From positions 1-59,083 of the forward strand of contig JAUCGL010000009.1 in NCBI GenBank assembly GCA_030378105.1: DNA of 59,083 nt. The letters run 5' to 3'. This document shows positions 45,620 through 55,673 of this stretch, piece after piece. Position 1 is the first letter of the stretch; each line of letters opens with the position of its first letter. The position numbers and the translations under genes were made by a program. Under the pieces are notes generated by a model. The model had not been told where the DNA came from. It saw nothing but the letters and a program-made list of their open reading frames with translations, and did no database searches. Origin of the DNA: Candidatus Halobeggiatoa sp. HSG11. Lineage in GTDB: Bacteria > Pseudomonadota > Gammaproteobacteria > Beggiatoales > Beggiatoaceae.

Positions 45620-48268
45620 TCAAGTCGTTGGCATGTTCTCATCCAATGATTCAGTCAATTCCTTACTTAAACAAGCAAGCTGTTCTGGGGAATATAAGGC
45701 ATGATTTTCATAATCGGTAATAAAAAATATATCCTCAGCTTTGGTTCCAAAAGTAGCAATTTTAGCTCTCTTAATCCGTACTTCACAGCTAACAAACACT
45801 TGGGCTATACGCGATAAAACTCCCGGTTGATCAGTGGTTATTAATTCTATTATAGTGTGATTATTTATGTGATCTTGAGTGAAATTCACTTGAGTTGGTA
45901 CGGAAAAATGTTTAATTTGCCTAGGAATTCTACGAGTTATTGGGTCAAAAGAGGAATCATTGTCACAAATTAAAGCTTGTTCTAAACCTTGTAAAATCTC
46001 TACAACTCGCTCTTTGGATTGTAATTCTTGCCCATTTTCCTCAACCACAGTATAACCACTTATAGTATATTTACCCTGAGTTGGAATGATGTAAGCATCA
46101 ATAATAGTCAAATTTTGCTGTTCTAAAAAGTAACTTGTTTCAGCAAATAAATGGTCTTTATCTTGTGTGTAAATCATAATAAACTCTGTACCACCTTTAG
46201 TCGCAGAACGCTCTAACACTAAAGGAGCATTTGCATCTTTATGAGTCAAAATGGCCTTAGTCTCTTTAGCGACATCTTTTGGTGATGAGCATAAGAAATA
46301 TTCATCTCCTAAATCTTTCCATAGTTTATTGATTTTTGCGTTGAAAGTCAGTCTATTTAACAGAATTCTTGCTTCTTTTTGAATATCCTGAATATGTAGC
46401 TGCTTATTCAACACATATCCCTGACCTTGATGTAATAAAGCATGAGTTTTATGATACAAATCAGTTAATAATGATTCTTTCCAAGAGGTCCATAATTTGG
46501 AATTAGTCGCTCTTATATCCGCTACAGTTAGTAAAAACAAGTAGTCAAGGTGACTTGGCTCTTCAATTTGATAAGCAAAAGTTTTTATCACATCTGGATC
46601 AGAAATATCTTGCCGTTGCACAGTGGTGGACATAAGCAAATGATTGCGAGTCATCCAACCAACTAAACGAGCATCACTATCACTTAAATCATGCTGCTTA
46701 CAAAAATTTATCGCATCTGCTTCGCCTAATTTAGCGTGATCACCACCTCTACCCTTAGCAATATCATGGAATAAACCAGCTAAGTATAATAACTCTGGTT
46801 TGGGGATATTTTTGGATATTTTAGAGCAAAATGGAAATTCATTATCATGTTGAGGCAGAAAGAGTCGTCTTAAATTACGTACCACAAATAAAGTATGCTG
46901 ATCAACAGTATAGACGTGAAACAAGTCATATTGCATCCGTCCAGCAATTTTACCAAATTCAGGGATATATGCTGGCAAAACTCCATAGCGATTCATCTGT
47001 CTCAGGGCATGGGTTAAACCCTGTTGTTGGCGGAAAATTTCAATAAATAAACTGCGACTGCGTAAATCTTGGCGAAAAATACTATCAATTAAATAGTTAT
47101 AATGTAAAATTAAGCGAATAGTGGTGGCTCGAATTCCTTTTACTTGCGGATACTCTTGAACTAATAGGAATATTTCCAATAATGCAAATGGATATATTAA
47201 AAATACCTTGTCATGTATGGCTTCGATAAAATTATTACGGATTTGAAAGCGTTTATTAATCTTATATACTGATGCTGGAGTGTTGGTATATAAAATAGCT
47301 TCCTGAAATAGTTGCAGCAGCATATCATTGAGAGTGTTCATTTTTTTAATAGTACGATAATACTGTCGCATTAATTTTTCTACCCCTAAACCATCCTCAT
47401 CATCCTGATATTCATATGCTTCTGCTAAAGTCCGTTGAAAATCAAATAATAATCTTTCCTCATGTCTTCCGGCCGCTAAATGTAACAAGCATCTTATTTC
47501 CCATAAAAATCTTTGTCCTTCCTGTAAAATTTGGTATTCTTTTTCAGTTAAAAAACCATGTTCCACTAAATCATGTAAAGTGGTTGCCCCAAAATGATGT
47601 TTTGCAACCCAACCAATCATTTGAATATCACGCAAGCCACCGGGACCTTCTTTAATATTTGGTTCTAAATTATCAGCAGTATCATCATATTTTTGATGGC
47701 GTTGCGTTTGCTCTTCAATTTTAGCCGCAAAAAATTTTTTAATTGGCCATATAGGAGCAGTTTTTGTTTGCATAGTTTTAAATAATTTCTCTGAACCAGT
47801 GAGCAAACGTACTTCCATTAGATTGGTAGCCACTGTTATATCAGCAGTTGCTTCTTGCTCACATTCTTCTAGGGTTCGTACACTATGCCCTATGTCAAGC
47901 CGAATATCCCATAAAAATATAACTAGTTTTTCAATCTGACTAGTGTCTTCCAACGGTTCTTTTAATAGAATCAGCAAATCTATATCAGAATAAGGATGCA
48001 ATTCACCACGCCCATAACCTCCAACGGCAATGAGTGCAATTGTATCAGGGTCTATATCACCACAATATTTTTGCCAAGCATTTGTTAATACTTGGTCAAT
48101 GAGCCAAGCTCGTTGATTAACATAGTTAATAGCATTTTTGCTGGCTTGGAAACGGTCTTTTAATACCATGTGACCATTTTTTAACACATTACGAAATAAA
48201 TTAAGCGGTTCAGTTTCTGAATTTTCAGCAAATAATTGAGGGTTAAAAAGTTCAAGATCAGTATACAT
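45620..48268 (-). CDS. glnD: Bifunctional PII uridylyltransferase/uridylyl-removing enzyme
   Basis: 882 residues. It senses glutamine and adds or removes UMP on PII, so it controls nitrogen assimilation. The nucleotidyltransferase motif GGYGRGELHPYSDID is at 83-97, the HD hydrolase domain with GLFHDIAKGRGGDH near 500, and two ACT domains fill the C-terminal 180 residues (ITTDQPGVLSRIAQVF in the second). All domains are intact. The gene is followed by a family-B repeat and decayed IS630 elements, and lies 20 bp downstream of htpX on the same strand. Confidence 0.97.
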   Translation of the reverse strand: MYTDLELFNPQLFAENSETEPLNLFRNVLKNGHMVLKDRFQASKNAINYVNQRAWLIDQVLTNAWQKYCGDIDPDTIALIAVGGYGRGELHPYSDIDLLILLKEPLEDTSQIEKLVIFLWDIRLDIGHSVRTLEECEQEATADITVATNLMEVRLLTGSEKLFKTMQTKTAPIWPIKKFFAAKIEEQTQRHQKYDDTADNLEPNIKEGPGGLRDIQMIGWVAKHHFGATTLHDLVEHGFLTEKEYQILQEGQRFLWEIRCLLHLAAGRHEERLLFDFQRTLAEAYEYQDDEDGLGVEKLMRQYYRTIKKMNTLNDMLLQLFQEAILYTNTPASVYKINKRFQIRNNFIEAIHDKVFLIYPFALLEIFLLVQEYPQVKGIRATTIRLILHYNYLIDSIFRQDLRSRSLFIEIFRQQQGLTHALRQMNRYGVLPAYIPEFGKIAGRMQYDLFHVYTVDQHTLFVVRNLRRLFLPQHDNEFPFCSKISKNIPKPELLYLAGLFHDIAKGRGGDHAKLGEADAINFCKQHDLSDSDARLVGWMTRNHLLMSTTVQRQDISDPDVIKTFAYQIEEPSHLDYLFLLTVADIRATNSKLWTSWKESLLTDLYHKTHALLHQGQGYVLNKQLHIQDIQKEARILLNRLTFNAKINKLWKDLGDEYFLCSSPKDVAKETKAILTHKDANAPLVLERSATKGGTEFIMIYTQDKDHLFAETSYFLEQQNLTIIDAYIIPTQGKYTISGYTVVEENGQELQSKERVVEILQGLEQALICDNDSSFDPITRRIPRQIKHFSVPTQVNFTQDHINNHTIIELITTDQPGVLSRIAQVFVSCEVRIKRAKIATFGTKAEDIFFITDYENHALYSPEQLACLSKELTESLDENMPTT

Positions 48269-48288
48269 AGTTGATAATATTTATATGT

Positions 48289-49245
48289 TTAAAATCGTAC
48301 TCCACTCATATGCCAACGTGGTTCAATCAAAACTAATGAGGTTAATGGTAATTTATCTGGTACTAATTCTTGCCAAATAGAATCTTCTGCATTGTAATAT
48401 TTTTTTAGTTCAAGCAGCCTTTTAACTCGATTTTTGATTGATGGATGAGTGCGTAATAAAGATGGTTCAGGGGCATAATGGCCGGGCATAGTTGCTTTAG
48501 CCAAAAATTTTTTTTGATAGTTACCCATTTTGGTCAATGCGGCAGCTAACATTGTTGGATCACCTAATATTTGAGCTGCTCCCAAATCGGCATCATATTC
48601 ACGAGTGCGTGATAATGCCAGTTGCAGCAAATTAGTGACGATAGGAGCAAAAATTAATACAAAAATTAATAACCAGCTAATTGTATCTACTTCTAAAAAA
48701 TATAATGGTAAATTTAAGAGTAATAAAATTTGTCCTACGATAGATAAAATGTTAGTCAAATGGTTAGTAAAATCAGCGAACCGCATTATCTTAACGTCCC
48801 CATTCACAATGTGGCTTATTTCATGAGCCAATATTGCAGCAATTTCTTTTTGAGATAAACGTTGTAATATACCGTCAGATAAGGCTATAACAGCATCTTT
48901 TTCGGTTCCAACTGTAAAAGCATTCATTAAATCACTTGGTAAATAATATAGCTGGGGAATTTTTTGTAAATCAGCTCGTTTAGATAATATTGTTAATATT
49001 TTATATAAATTGGGAGCTTGATGATGAGTAATTTTTTTAGTGCGGTACATCTTAAGAATTAAGTATGGGGAAATTTTATGGTTAAATAAAAAAATAATAA
49101 TCACCAATAAAATAGCATACAGAGCAAACATAACTCCCCCAAGCAGCCAACCCAATAAACTAAGGGTTATCATCATCGCTATAACTAACAACCAAGATTG
49201 AATAGTATTAATAATCTTATGTTTAAATAATTGATATTCATCCAT
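48289..49245 (-). CDS. htpX: M48-family zinc metalloprotease HtpX
   Basis: 318 residues. Two N-terminal membrane helices (about 17-55) precede the zinc site HEISH (in ILAHEISHIVNGDV) and a further pair of helices; the third ligand is the Glu in SRTREYDADLGA. HtpX degrades misfolded inner-membrane proteins with FtsH. The C-terminus (MSGVRF) is slightly longer than in E. coli. It lies 20 bp upstream of glnD, so co-transcription is possible. Confidence 0.9.
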   Translation of the reverse strand: MDEYQLFKHKIINTIQSWLLVIAMMITLSLLGWLLGGVMFALYAILLVIIIFLFNHKISPYLILKMYRTKKITHHQAPNLYKILTILSKRADLQKIPQLYYLPSDLMNAFTVGTEKDAVIALSDGILQRLSQKEIAAILAHEISHIVNGDVKIMRFADFTNHLTNILSIVGQILLLLNLPLYFLEVDTISWLLIFVLIFAPIVTNLLQLALSRTREYDADLGAAQILGDPTMLAAALTKMGNYQKKFLAKATMPGHYAPEPSLLRTHPSIKNRVKRLLELKKYYNAEDSIWQELVPDKLPLTSLVLIEPRWHMSGVRF

Positions 49246-49321
49246 TTATTTCAGATATATCCAACAAAATATTTCAGTTAAAATAAGCTTATTGTAGCAT
49301 GTTTTTGTATATGCTGTGATT

Positions 49322-49552
49322 TTAGGCATCTTTAAGTTTAGCTAATCCAATTTCTAATGCCTTCCTTAAAATTTTAGCCAAATCAGTATTTTGTTTTTTA
49401 GCTAATGCTTTGGCTTCATCTTTTAATTCAATTGGTATTCTCACCGTCTGATTAATCATTGGCTTTTTGGTTTGTGAACCGAATTCACCTGCTAATTCAG
49501 GATGTTCGTTTAAAATACTTTCTAATACAGATTTCGCAGTACCTTTATCCAT
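49322..49552 (-). CDS. Small ribbon-helix-helix-like protein, possible antitoxin
   Basis: 76 residues. The C-terminal half, MINQTVRIPIELKDEAKALA followed by LAKILRKALEIGLAKL, has the short strand plus two helices expected of an RHH DNA-binding domain. The N-terminal 30 residues (TAKSVLESILNEHPELAGEF) are unassigned. Such proteins often serve as antitoxins or autorepressors, but no toxin-like gene is adjacent. It diverges from the tyrosine recombinase gene. Confidence 0.55.
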   Translation of the reverse strand: MDKGTAKSVLESILNEHPELAGEFGSQTKKPMINQTVRIPIELKDEAKALAKKQNTDLAKILRKALEIGLAKLKDA

Positions 49553-49713
49553 AATATTTTATTGCTTTTAATTTATGTCGTAAAAATCCATTGCTAAGTA
49601 AATATTGCGTTAGTTTATTGCACAAAGGCAATATATTTATTTAAAAATATCATATAATGAAACAAGTTTGCAAGTGTTAAAAATGTATTTTTGAGTTATT
49701 TTATAGTAGAATG

Positions 49714-49747
49714 AACATTGCGTTAAATGGTCATTATATGCAATGTT
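49714..49747. promoter_or_regulatory. Inverted repeat upstream of the recombinase
   Basis: AACATTGC (49714-49721) and GCAATGTT (49740-49747) form a perfect 8-bp dyad with 18 bases between, 13 bp before the start codon. It may be an operator, or a recombinase or RHH binding site. Confidence 0.4.
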
Positions 49748-49759
49748 TAATTTGATGAT

Positions 49760-50353
49760 ATGAGAAGAAAAAATTCAGAGTTAAGGAGTAGGGAATATCT
49801 ATTTCCAGAGGAGGTTAAAGCCTTGTTAGAAGCCGCTAAACAGAGTCCTCGCCATTCTAATAGAAACTATACATTAATTTTAGTGGGCTATCAGCATGGT
49901 TTACGAGTTAGAGAAGCTCATAATTTGCGGTGGAGTCAAATTGATTTCAGCAGCAAAAAGATTCATGTCAATCGAATTAAGCGTGGTCAACCAAGTATTC
50001 ATCCTTTAATCAGTGTGGAAATAACGGCTTTATATCAATTGAAATTGGAAATGGGGGAGACGGCAACTGGGCGAGTTTTTTTAAGTGAACGTAATCAACC
50101 ACTTTCAATTCGTAGTATGCAATATATTGTTGAAAAAGCAGGTAAAAAGGCTGGTTTAAGTTTTCCAACTCATTTTCATATGTTAAGACATTCTTGTGGT
50201 TTTTATCTGGCCAATAAGGGAATTGATACTCGTGCTATTCAGGATTATTTGGGCCACACTAATATTATGCACACAGTTGGTTATACTAAGCTGGTATCAA
50301 GCAGATTTGATAATTTTTTTGAGGAGAAATCAGTTACAGCATTTCCTAATTGA
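49760..50353 (+). CDS. Tyrosine recombinase (FimB/FimE-like, catalytic domain only)
   Basis: 197 residues, the size of FimB-type recombinases, which lack the N-terminal arm-binding domain. The catalytic set is present: Arg49 in HGLRVRE, Lys74, His140 and Arg143 in HMLRHS, His166 in LGHT and Tyr175 in GYTKL. Such enzymes invert or excise short DNA segments, for example phase-variable promoters. No obvious invertible segment or att site is recognised, but an 8-bp dyad lies just upstream. There is no strong ribosome site. Confidence 0.88.
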   Translation: MRRKNSELRSREYLFPEEVKALLEAAKQSPRHSNRNYTLILVGYQHGLRVREAHNLRWSQIDFSSKKIHVNRIKRGQPSIHPLISVEITALYQLKLEMGETATGRVFLSERNQPLSIRSMQYIVEKAGKKAGLSFPTHFHMLRHSCGFYLANKGIDTRAIQDYLGHTNIMHTVGYTKLVSSRFDNFFEEKSVTAFPN

Positions 50354-50546
50354 ATTGAGTATTAATTTATTATTACCAACAGAATTCGTTATATTCAGTA
50401 ACTTTTTAAAAAGTTGGCACACCAGTTGCAATAAATAATTGCATAACGTAATTCAAATAACTCCTACCTTAATTTGGATTATGAACGGGATGCTTGAATG
50501 CTGGTCACATTCAGGCATACCCTCTTACCTTTCTTTAAGACTTTAA

Positions 50547-52634
50547 TTACCAGTCAGGTGTTAAATCCAACTTTTTCCAACGATTAAAATCAAAAAATAC
50601 ACTACCAGTTTTAGTGGGTTTTATCTTTGAATATGTCCCATCTTCTTCAACCATAACAATCTTTTTATCCAAAACTAAATTGCTCAAAGGAGCATATAAA
50701 AATGTATAAGGCTGTTCATCAGCAAGCATTGCATGTAAGCGATGGGTTAATTTCTGTTGAGTAACAAAGTCATATTCTTGTCTTATTTGTACAATAAGTT
50801 TATCCACCTCTGAATTTTTATAGCCAATAAAATTAAGTTGATTATTACCTGATTGACTTGAATGCCATATTTGATAAAGGTCTGGATCAATGCCCATGCT
50901 CCAACCAAGAACTACTGCATCAAATTCACCTTGATTAACAAAATCTCTTAAAAATACTGCCCATTCAAATAATTGGGTATTACATTTAATTCCTAACTTA
51001 TGCCAGCTATTTTGAGCGATTGTCATTATAGCTTTACGTTGTAAGTTACCATTATTAGTTATCAGATTAAATTCAAAAATTTTCCCATCTTTTTCTAACC
51101 AACCATCGGCATTTTTATGCCAGCCCAAATCATTTAAAATTTGTTGAGCAGCCTTTGGATCATAAGGCAAGGCTGCTACATCATGATTATACCATTGGGT
51201 ATTTTTAGGGTGTGGCCCAGTGATACGTTCACCTTCACCATATAAAATATATTCAATGATTTCATCAACATTAATTGCCATGCCGAGAGCCTGTCGAACC
51301 TGTTTATTTTTCAACAGTTCTCGACGATTATTATAACCAATGTAAGTATAAGCAAAACCTAGACTAGAAAAAGATTGATAAGCATCATCATTTTTATAAC
51401 GAACCGCTTGATGTGGCTCTGGTCGGTAAGTATCTATCGCTCCAGAACGAAATTCAACTTCTTGAGTGACAGAATCTGGAATGACTCGGTAATAATATTC
51501 TTTATATTCAGTTGGTCCCTCCCAATAATTTTCATAACGAGTTAAATGAATATATTCATCACTTTTCCATTTAGTAAACGTAAAAGGCCCACTTCCAATT
51601 GGATTGCGATTAAACTGACTATCACGCATTCCAAAATTTTCTCTAGCTGCAGCCGATAAATTACGTTCATCCATCTCTTTTTGTAAGGCTGCCTTATTTA
51701 ATAAATGTTCTGGTAAAATTCCCATACTCCAAGCATTAATAGCTGGAGAAAACAATCTCTTATACACAACTTTCACTGTATATTTACCAACTATTTTTAA
51801 ATGTTTAATTGGTTCAAAATCAGAAGTACGTGGTGAAATATTTTTAGGCTCCATGATTGCTTCATACGTAAATTTAACATCACCAGCATCAAATTCATGA
51901 CCATCTTGAAAATATACTCCTTCACGTAAATTGAATAAAATTATTGGATTATGTTCAAAAATTGGTAAAATTTCGTCAGTTTCAACTAAATTTATATGTT
52001 CTGATGGAGACACCTGAATCCATTTATTAACAGTTATATTATTTGCGTAATCGGCTCCAATAACTGGTTCAAGCAGGTTAAAAAATTCTTGATCGACCTG
52101 TTTAAGAGAAAATTGAATTCTAGGAGGAACCTGTAAATCTACCTGTAAAGAAATTGATTTACCATCTTTATCCCGAGTAGAAACAGTTTCTGTCCTTTCC
52201 GAAGCTGGCAACAGTTTCACTTCAGTTACTAACTTTTTTAATTTCGGTGTATTATCTATTGTAGTTTCAAGCCGTTGTTGCATTTTGGCAGGACTGATTT
52301 GAGTACCGTCCGGAAATAAAGCTTTAGTATCAATAATTAAATAAGCCATTTCAGTTATATTCCAATCAGTTGCTAGACGACCTCTTAATTTAAGTTCTTC
52401 ATCGTGGTCCAATAAACCTTCAAATACCAAACTAGCAATTTGACTGCTTGAAGTATCAGCATTAAGAGTTGGATTCAAAATTTTGGCATCACCAATAGAT
52501 GCGATTATAAATTTCCACACTCGTTCCGGATTGCCTTTGGTTTGTGTTTCATATTTAGGAACCCAAAAATAAGATTGTACTAATATCAAGCTTAATATGG
52601 CTGGTGCTATTAATAAAAATAGTTTTATTTTCAT
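50547..52634 (-). CDS. Oligopeptide ABC transporter substrate-binding protein (SBP_bac_5)
   Basis: 695 residues from the ATG at 52634 (MKIKLFLLIAPAIL). The in-frame TTG at 52673 lies inside an inverted repeat and is less likely. An N-terminal signal or anchor helix precedes the cluster-C binding-protein fold: GLLDHDEELKLRGRLATDW, LREGVYFQDGHEFDAGDVKF, and NPIGSGPFTFTKW, with KNKQVRQALGMAINVDEI near 440. The insertion between about 120 and 200 makes it longer than the usual 530-550. No permease or ATPase genes are adjacent. It probably binds peptides or another small ligand in the periplasm. Confidence 0.87.
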   Translation of the reverse strand: MKIKLFLLIAPAILSLILVQSYFWVPKYETQTKGNPERVWKFIIASIGDAKILNPTLNADTSSSQIASLVFEGLLDHDEELKLRGRLATDWNITEMAYLIIDTKALFPDGTQISPAKMQQRLETTIDNTPKLKKLVTEVKLLPASERTETVSTRDKDGKSISLQVDLQVPPRIQFSLKQVDQEFFNLLEPVIGADYANNITVNKWIQVSPSEHINLVETDEILPIFEHNPIILFNLREGVYFQDGHEFDAGDVKFTYEAIMEPKNISPRTSDFEPIKHLKIVGKYTVKVVYKRLFSPAINAWSMGILPEHLLNKAALQKEMDERNLSAAARENFGMRDSQFNRNPIGSGPFTFTKWKSDEYIHLTRYENYWEGPTEYKEYYYRVIPDSVTQEVEFRSGAIDTYRPEPHQAVRYKNDDAYQSFSSLGFAYTYIGYNNRRELLKNKQVRQALGMAINVDEIIEYILYGEGERITGPHPKNTQWYNHDVAALPYDPKAAQQILNDLGWHKNADGWLEKDGKIFEFNLITNNGNLQRKAIMTIAQNSWHKLGIKCNTQLFEWAVFLRDFVNQGEFDAVVLGWSMGIDPDLYQIWHSSQSGNNQLNFIGYKNSEVDKLIVQIRQEYDFVTQQKLTHRLHAMLADEQPYTFLYAPLSNLVLDKKIVMVEEDGTYSKIKPTKTGSVFFDFNRWKKLDLTPDW

Positions 52635-52663
52635 GTTGTTGTTTAAGTTATATGGTTTTTTAT

Positions 52664-52737
52664 TGGAGTCCAAAGCATTAGCTTTGTTAATACTTAATAA
52701 GTCAATAATATCAAAGCTTCACTTTGGACTCCAACAA
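52664..52737. repeat. Inverted repeat with TTGGAGTCCAAAGC arms
   Basis: Arms TTGGAGTCCAAAGCATTAG and CAAAGCTTCACTTTGGACTC face each other around a 25-bp centre. Related arms (GGAGTTCAAATTTTAATTTG and CTTGGACTCC) occur at 55716-55762. The left arm overlaps the region upstream of the peptide-binding gene. Confidence 0.55.
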
Positions 52738-52778
52738 ATTTTTATTAATTTAATGGTATTGTTCTGATAAAGAGAAAC

Positions 52779-52886
52779 TTATAGCATTTCCCAATTGGAT
52801 AGACCACAAGTTATATTAAGCAAAAATCTGATATTTTTATAGATTTTAATTAAGAATTAAGCATTCATAATTAAGAATCGCTATAA
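52779..52886 (+). repeat. Family-C repeat
   Basis: Second copy of the TTATAGCATTTCCC family with TGATATTTTTATAGATTTTA inside and terminal GCTATAA. The 7-bp ends are inverted repeats. It contains an AAGAATTAAG motif also present at 17685-17710. Confidence 0.6.
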
Positions 52887-52900
52887 GGGGAGGTCAGCAA

Positions 52901-53635
52901 TTACTTTATTTTTATACGTTGTCGGACGGCTTCATACAAGCAAACGCCAGTAGCTACTGATACATTTAAACTTTTTACTTTGCCTAACATGGGTATTCGT
53001 ACTGTCATATCACAAGTTTCTTTAGTTAATCGCCGTAAACCGTTGCCTTCAGAACCAAGAACTAATGCTAAAGGTCCATTTAAGTTAGTCTCAAAAATAT
53101 CTTCCTGTCCATTTTCATCGGTTCCGACTAACCAAATTCCCTGATTCTTAAGCCAATTTAAGCTTCTAACAAGATTGGTAACTTGGATCAAAGGAATATT
53201 TTCTGCTGCTCCAGTAGCCACCATACGCACTGTTGCAGTCAATTTACAAGCTCGATTTTCTGGAACAATAACGGCATGGACTCCACTAGCTTCAGCCGTT
53301 CGTAAACAGGCTCCTAAATTATGTGGGTCTTGAATTTCGTCTAATACCAATAAAAACGGGGGAACTGTCAGTTTAGATATAATTTCTTCAAGTGTTTTTT
53401 TAGTGGAAATCGGTTTACAACGAATGACGATATTTTGATGGCGACCATTGTTAGTTAATTTGTCTAAAGTTTTTTTCGCCACTGTATGGACAACAATATC
53501 ATGTTGGGTGGCTTGTTGTAATAAATCATTAATTTTATTATTGTCTTGTATCCATATTTCTATAACACGACTTATATCATTTTCAAACACTTGCCGTACT
53601 GCATGGATACCAAAAACTTGTTCGTCTTTTTTCAA
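52901..53635 (-). CDS. rlmB: 23S rRNA (guanosine-2'-O-)-methyltransferase RlmB
   Basis: 244 residues. An N-terminal RNA-binding substrate domain (VFGIHAVRQVFEN) is followed by the SpoU knot: LVLDEIQDPHNLGACLRTAE, GSEGNGLRRL and PMLGKVKSLNVSVATGV. These are SPOUT motifs 1-3. RlmB methylates G2251 in the ribosomal P loop. The gene is monocistronic. Confidence 0.95.
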   Translation of the reverse strand: MKKDEQVFGIHAVRQVFENDISRVIEIWIQDNNKINDLLQQATQHDIVVHTVAKKTLDKLTNNGRHQNIVIRCKPISTKKTLEEIISKLTVPPFLLVLDEIQDPHNLGACLRTAEASGVHAVIVPENRACKLTATVRMVATGAAENIPLIQVTNLVRSLNWLKNQGIWLVGTDENGQEDIFETNLNGPLALVLGSEGNGLRRLTKETCDMTVRIPMLGKVKSLNVSVATGVCLYEAVRQRIKIK

Positions 53636-54015
53636 TCTGATTTTACCTTAAGTATTTTAACTGTTAAGACTAATTAATAGTGTAATACAAAAAAATATCA
53701 AATTAAAGTTTTGCTATACTCGACCATCACTGCCATTTGCGTTAAGGGCAACCATAAAGGATTGCCCCTACGTTAAATCTCGATTTCGGCTCTCCATATC
53801 TTGCAGCATAAGAATATTTGTAAATTTTAAAGTTAATTTTATATTATTAATTATTTTTATATTTATATTTTTTTATGGATTTGATTTAATATCATTAAAT
53901 AATATTTGTCTAATCAAGAAAAAATTATATAATTCCAATATTTATAATTTGAATTTTTAAAAAACTTGATAGTCGAGTATAATGTATTTTTTAATTCCAG
54001 ATTAATTCCTAAAAT
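53636..54015. other. Gap between rlmB and cysG with repeats
   Basis: No gene is seen. A family-B terminus (53728-53772) lies inside. TATACTCGAC (53715-53724) and GTCGAGTATA (53972-53981) are perfect 10-bp inverted repeats 267 bp apart overall, which may be the ends of another element. Confidence 0.5.
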
Positions 54016-55398
54016 ATGAACTTTTTGCCAATTTTTTTAAATATTCGTAATCAGCCCGGATTAGTTGTTGGGGGAGGAATTATAGCAGCTCGCAAAATTG
54101 AACTGTTGTTACGAGCTCAAGCAATTGTCACCGTGATTGCACCTCAATTAACTGAAGAGTTGACTGAATGGGCTAATGAAGGCCGTATTATTCATCAAGC
54201 GGATAATTTTGAGTTAACAGATTTACATCAATACCGAGTAGTTATAGCGGCCACTAATGACAAAGCAACTAATGAACAAGTATCAACATTAGCACAAGAG
54301 CAGGGCATTCCAGTTAATGTTGTGGATCAGCCACACCTATGTACTTTTATCATGCCATCTATTATTGACCGTTCTCCAGTACAAATTGCAGTTTCTACCG
54401 GTGGAGCCTCACCAGTATTAGCTCGTTTATTACGAACTCGTTTAGAATCTGTTATTCCAGCAAATTATGGTAAATTGGCAGAATTTGTAGCAAGTTTTCG
54501 TGATAAAGTTAAACAACATTTGTCTTTTAATGAACGGCGTAGATTTTGGGAAAAAGTTTTACAAGGTTCAATTGCAGAATCGTTATTAACCGGTCATAAA
54601 GATGCAGCAACTAAGGCATTAGAAAATTTATTGGCTAATAGCTCGACAACAAGTGAACAAGGTGAAGTTTATTTGGTTGGTGGTGGACCGGGAGACCCAG
54701 ATTTATTGACCTTTCGAGCTTTACGTTTAATGCAGCAAGCTGATGTAGTGTTATATGATCGTTTAGTATCAGATGGAGTGTTAAATTTAGTTAGGTTTGA
54801 AGCAGAACGAATTTATGTTGGTAAAGCTCCCACTAATCATGTAGTACCTCAATATGAAATTAATAACTTGCTGATTAAATTAGCTAAACAAGGTAAACGA
54901 GTCTTACGGTTAAAAGGTGGCGATCCATTTTTGTTTGGGCGAGGTGGGGAAGAAATTGAAACTTTAATGGATGAAGGAATTCCATTCCAAGTAGTTCCCG
55001 GAGTAACTGCTGCCATTGGTAGTTCAGCATATGCTGGTATCCCTTTGACTCACCGTGATCATGCCCAATCTTGTATGTTTGTCACCGGCCATTTAAAAGA
55101 TGGTACTATGAACTTGAATTGGACGGCATTATCTCAACCTAATCAAACAGTTGTTGTATATATGGGATTACGAGGATTACCAATCATTGCTCAAAATTTA
55201 ATTAAACATGGTATGCCGCCTAACAAACCAGCAGCTTTAATTCAAAAAGCCACTACTCCAGAACAACAAGTTTTAATTGGGACTGTAGAAACTTTACCAG
55301 ATATTGTCACCAAAGCTGATATTAAACTGTCCAGCATAATTATTATTGGCGATGTGGTTAAACTACGAGAGAAATTAGATTGGTTTACTACGAGCTAA
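54016..55398 (+). CDS. cysG: Siroheme synthase CysG
   Basis: 460 residues, a fusion of two enzymes. Residues 1-210 are the precorrin-2 dehydrogenase/ferrochelatase (VVGGGIIAARKIELLL, then ISTGGASPVLARLLR-like VSTGGASPVLAR). Residues 215-460 are the uroporphyrinogen III methyltransferase (VYLVGGGPGDPDLLTFRA, LKGGDPFLFGRGGEE, GVTAAIGSSAYAGIPLTHR). It makes siroheme for sulfite and nitrite reductases, which fits sulfur oxidation by reverse dissimilatory sulfite reductase if the host is a sulfur bacterium. The gene is monocistronic. Confidence 0.97.
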   Translation: MNFLPIFLNIRNQPGLVVGGGIIAARKIELLLRAQAIVTVIAPQLTEELTEWANEGRIIHQADNFELTDLHQYRVVIAATNDKATNEQVSTLAQEQGIPVNVVDQPHLCTFIMPSIIDRSPVQIAVSTGGASPVLARLLRTRLESVIPANYGKLAEFVASFRDKVKQHLSFNERRRFWEKVLQGSIAESLLTGHKDAATKALENLLANSSTTSEQGEVYLVGGGPGDPDLLTFRALRLMQQADVVLYDRLVSDGVLNLVRFEAERIYVGKAPTNHVVPQYEINNLLIKLAKQGKRVLRLKGGDPFLFGRGGEEIETLMDEGIPFQVVPGVTAAIGSSAYAGIPLTHRDHAQSCMFVTGHLKDGTMNLNWTALSQPNQTVVVYMGLRGLPIIAQNLIKHGMPPNKPAALIQKATTPEQQVLIGTVETLPDIVTKADIKLSSIIIIGDVVKLREKLDWFTTS

Positions 55399-55503
55399 AA
55401 ATATAATAGTTCAATAGATTCATAATTACTCATCCTTAATAAATACATGGTAGTTCCCCCCAATCTTTCAAAGGTAAGGGGGAGGTCGTCTACTGTTATA
55501 CAT

Positions 55504-55673
55504 CATAGGTGTTCGGGATAAATTTTAACTGATTGATATGTATAATTAATTGTGAATGATTAACTGTGAATTATTAATTGTTAATGAAAATCAAAACCAT
55601 TAATAATTAACCATTCTTCATTCACCAATTCACAATTAAAAAGTATATTTTTGCAGAATCCCGAACATCTATG
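55504..55673. repeat. Nested inverted-repeat element (outer and inner)
   Basis: Outer ends CATAGGTGTTCGGGAT (55504-55519) and ATCCCGAACATCTATG (55658-55673) pair with one mismatch over 16 bp. Inside, TTAATTGTGAAT (55546-55557) and ATTCACAATTAA (55628-55639) form a second, perfect 12-bp inverted repeat. This looks like one short element inserted in another. It has no coding capacity. Confidence 0.65.

Noticed and set aside
45513-45720. Two overlapping plus-strand frames of about 65 codons
   Set aside because: They start in a family-B repeat and end antisense to the glnD C-terminus; no coding signal of their own.
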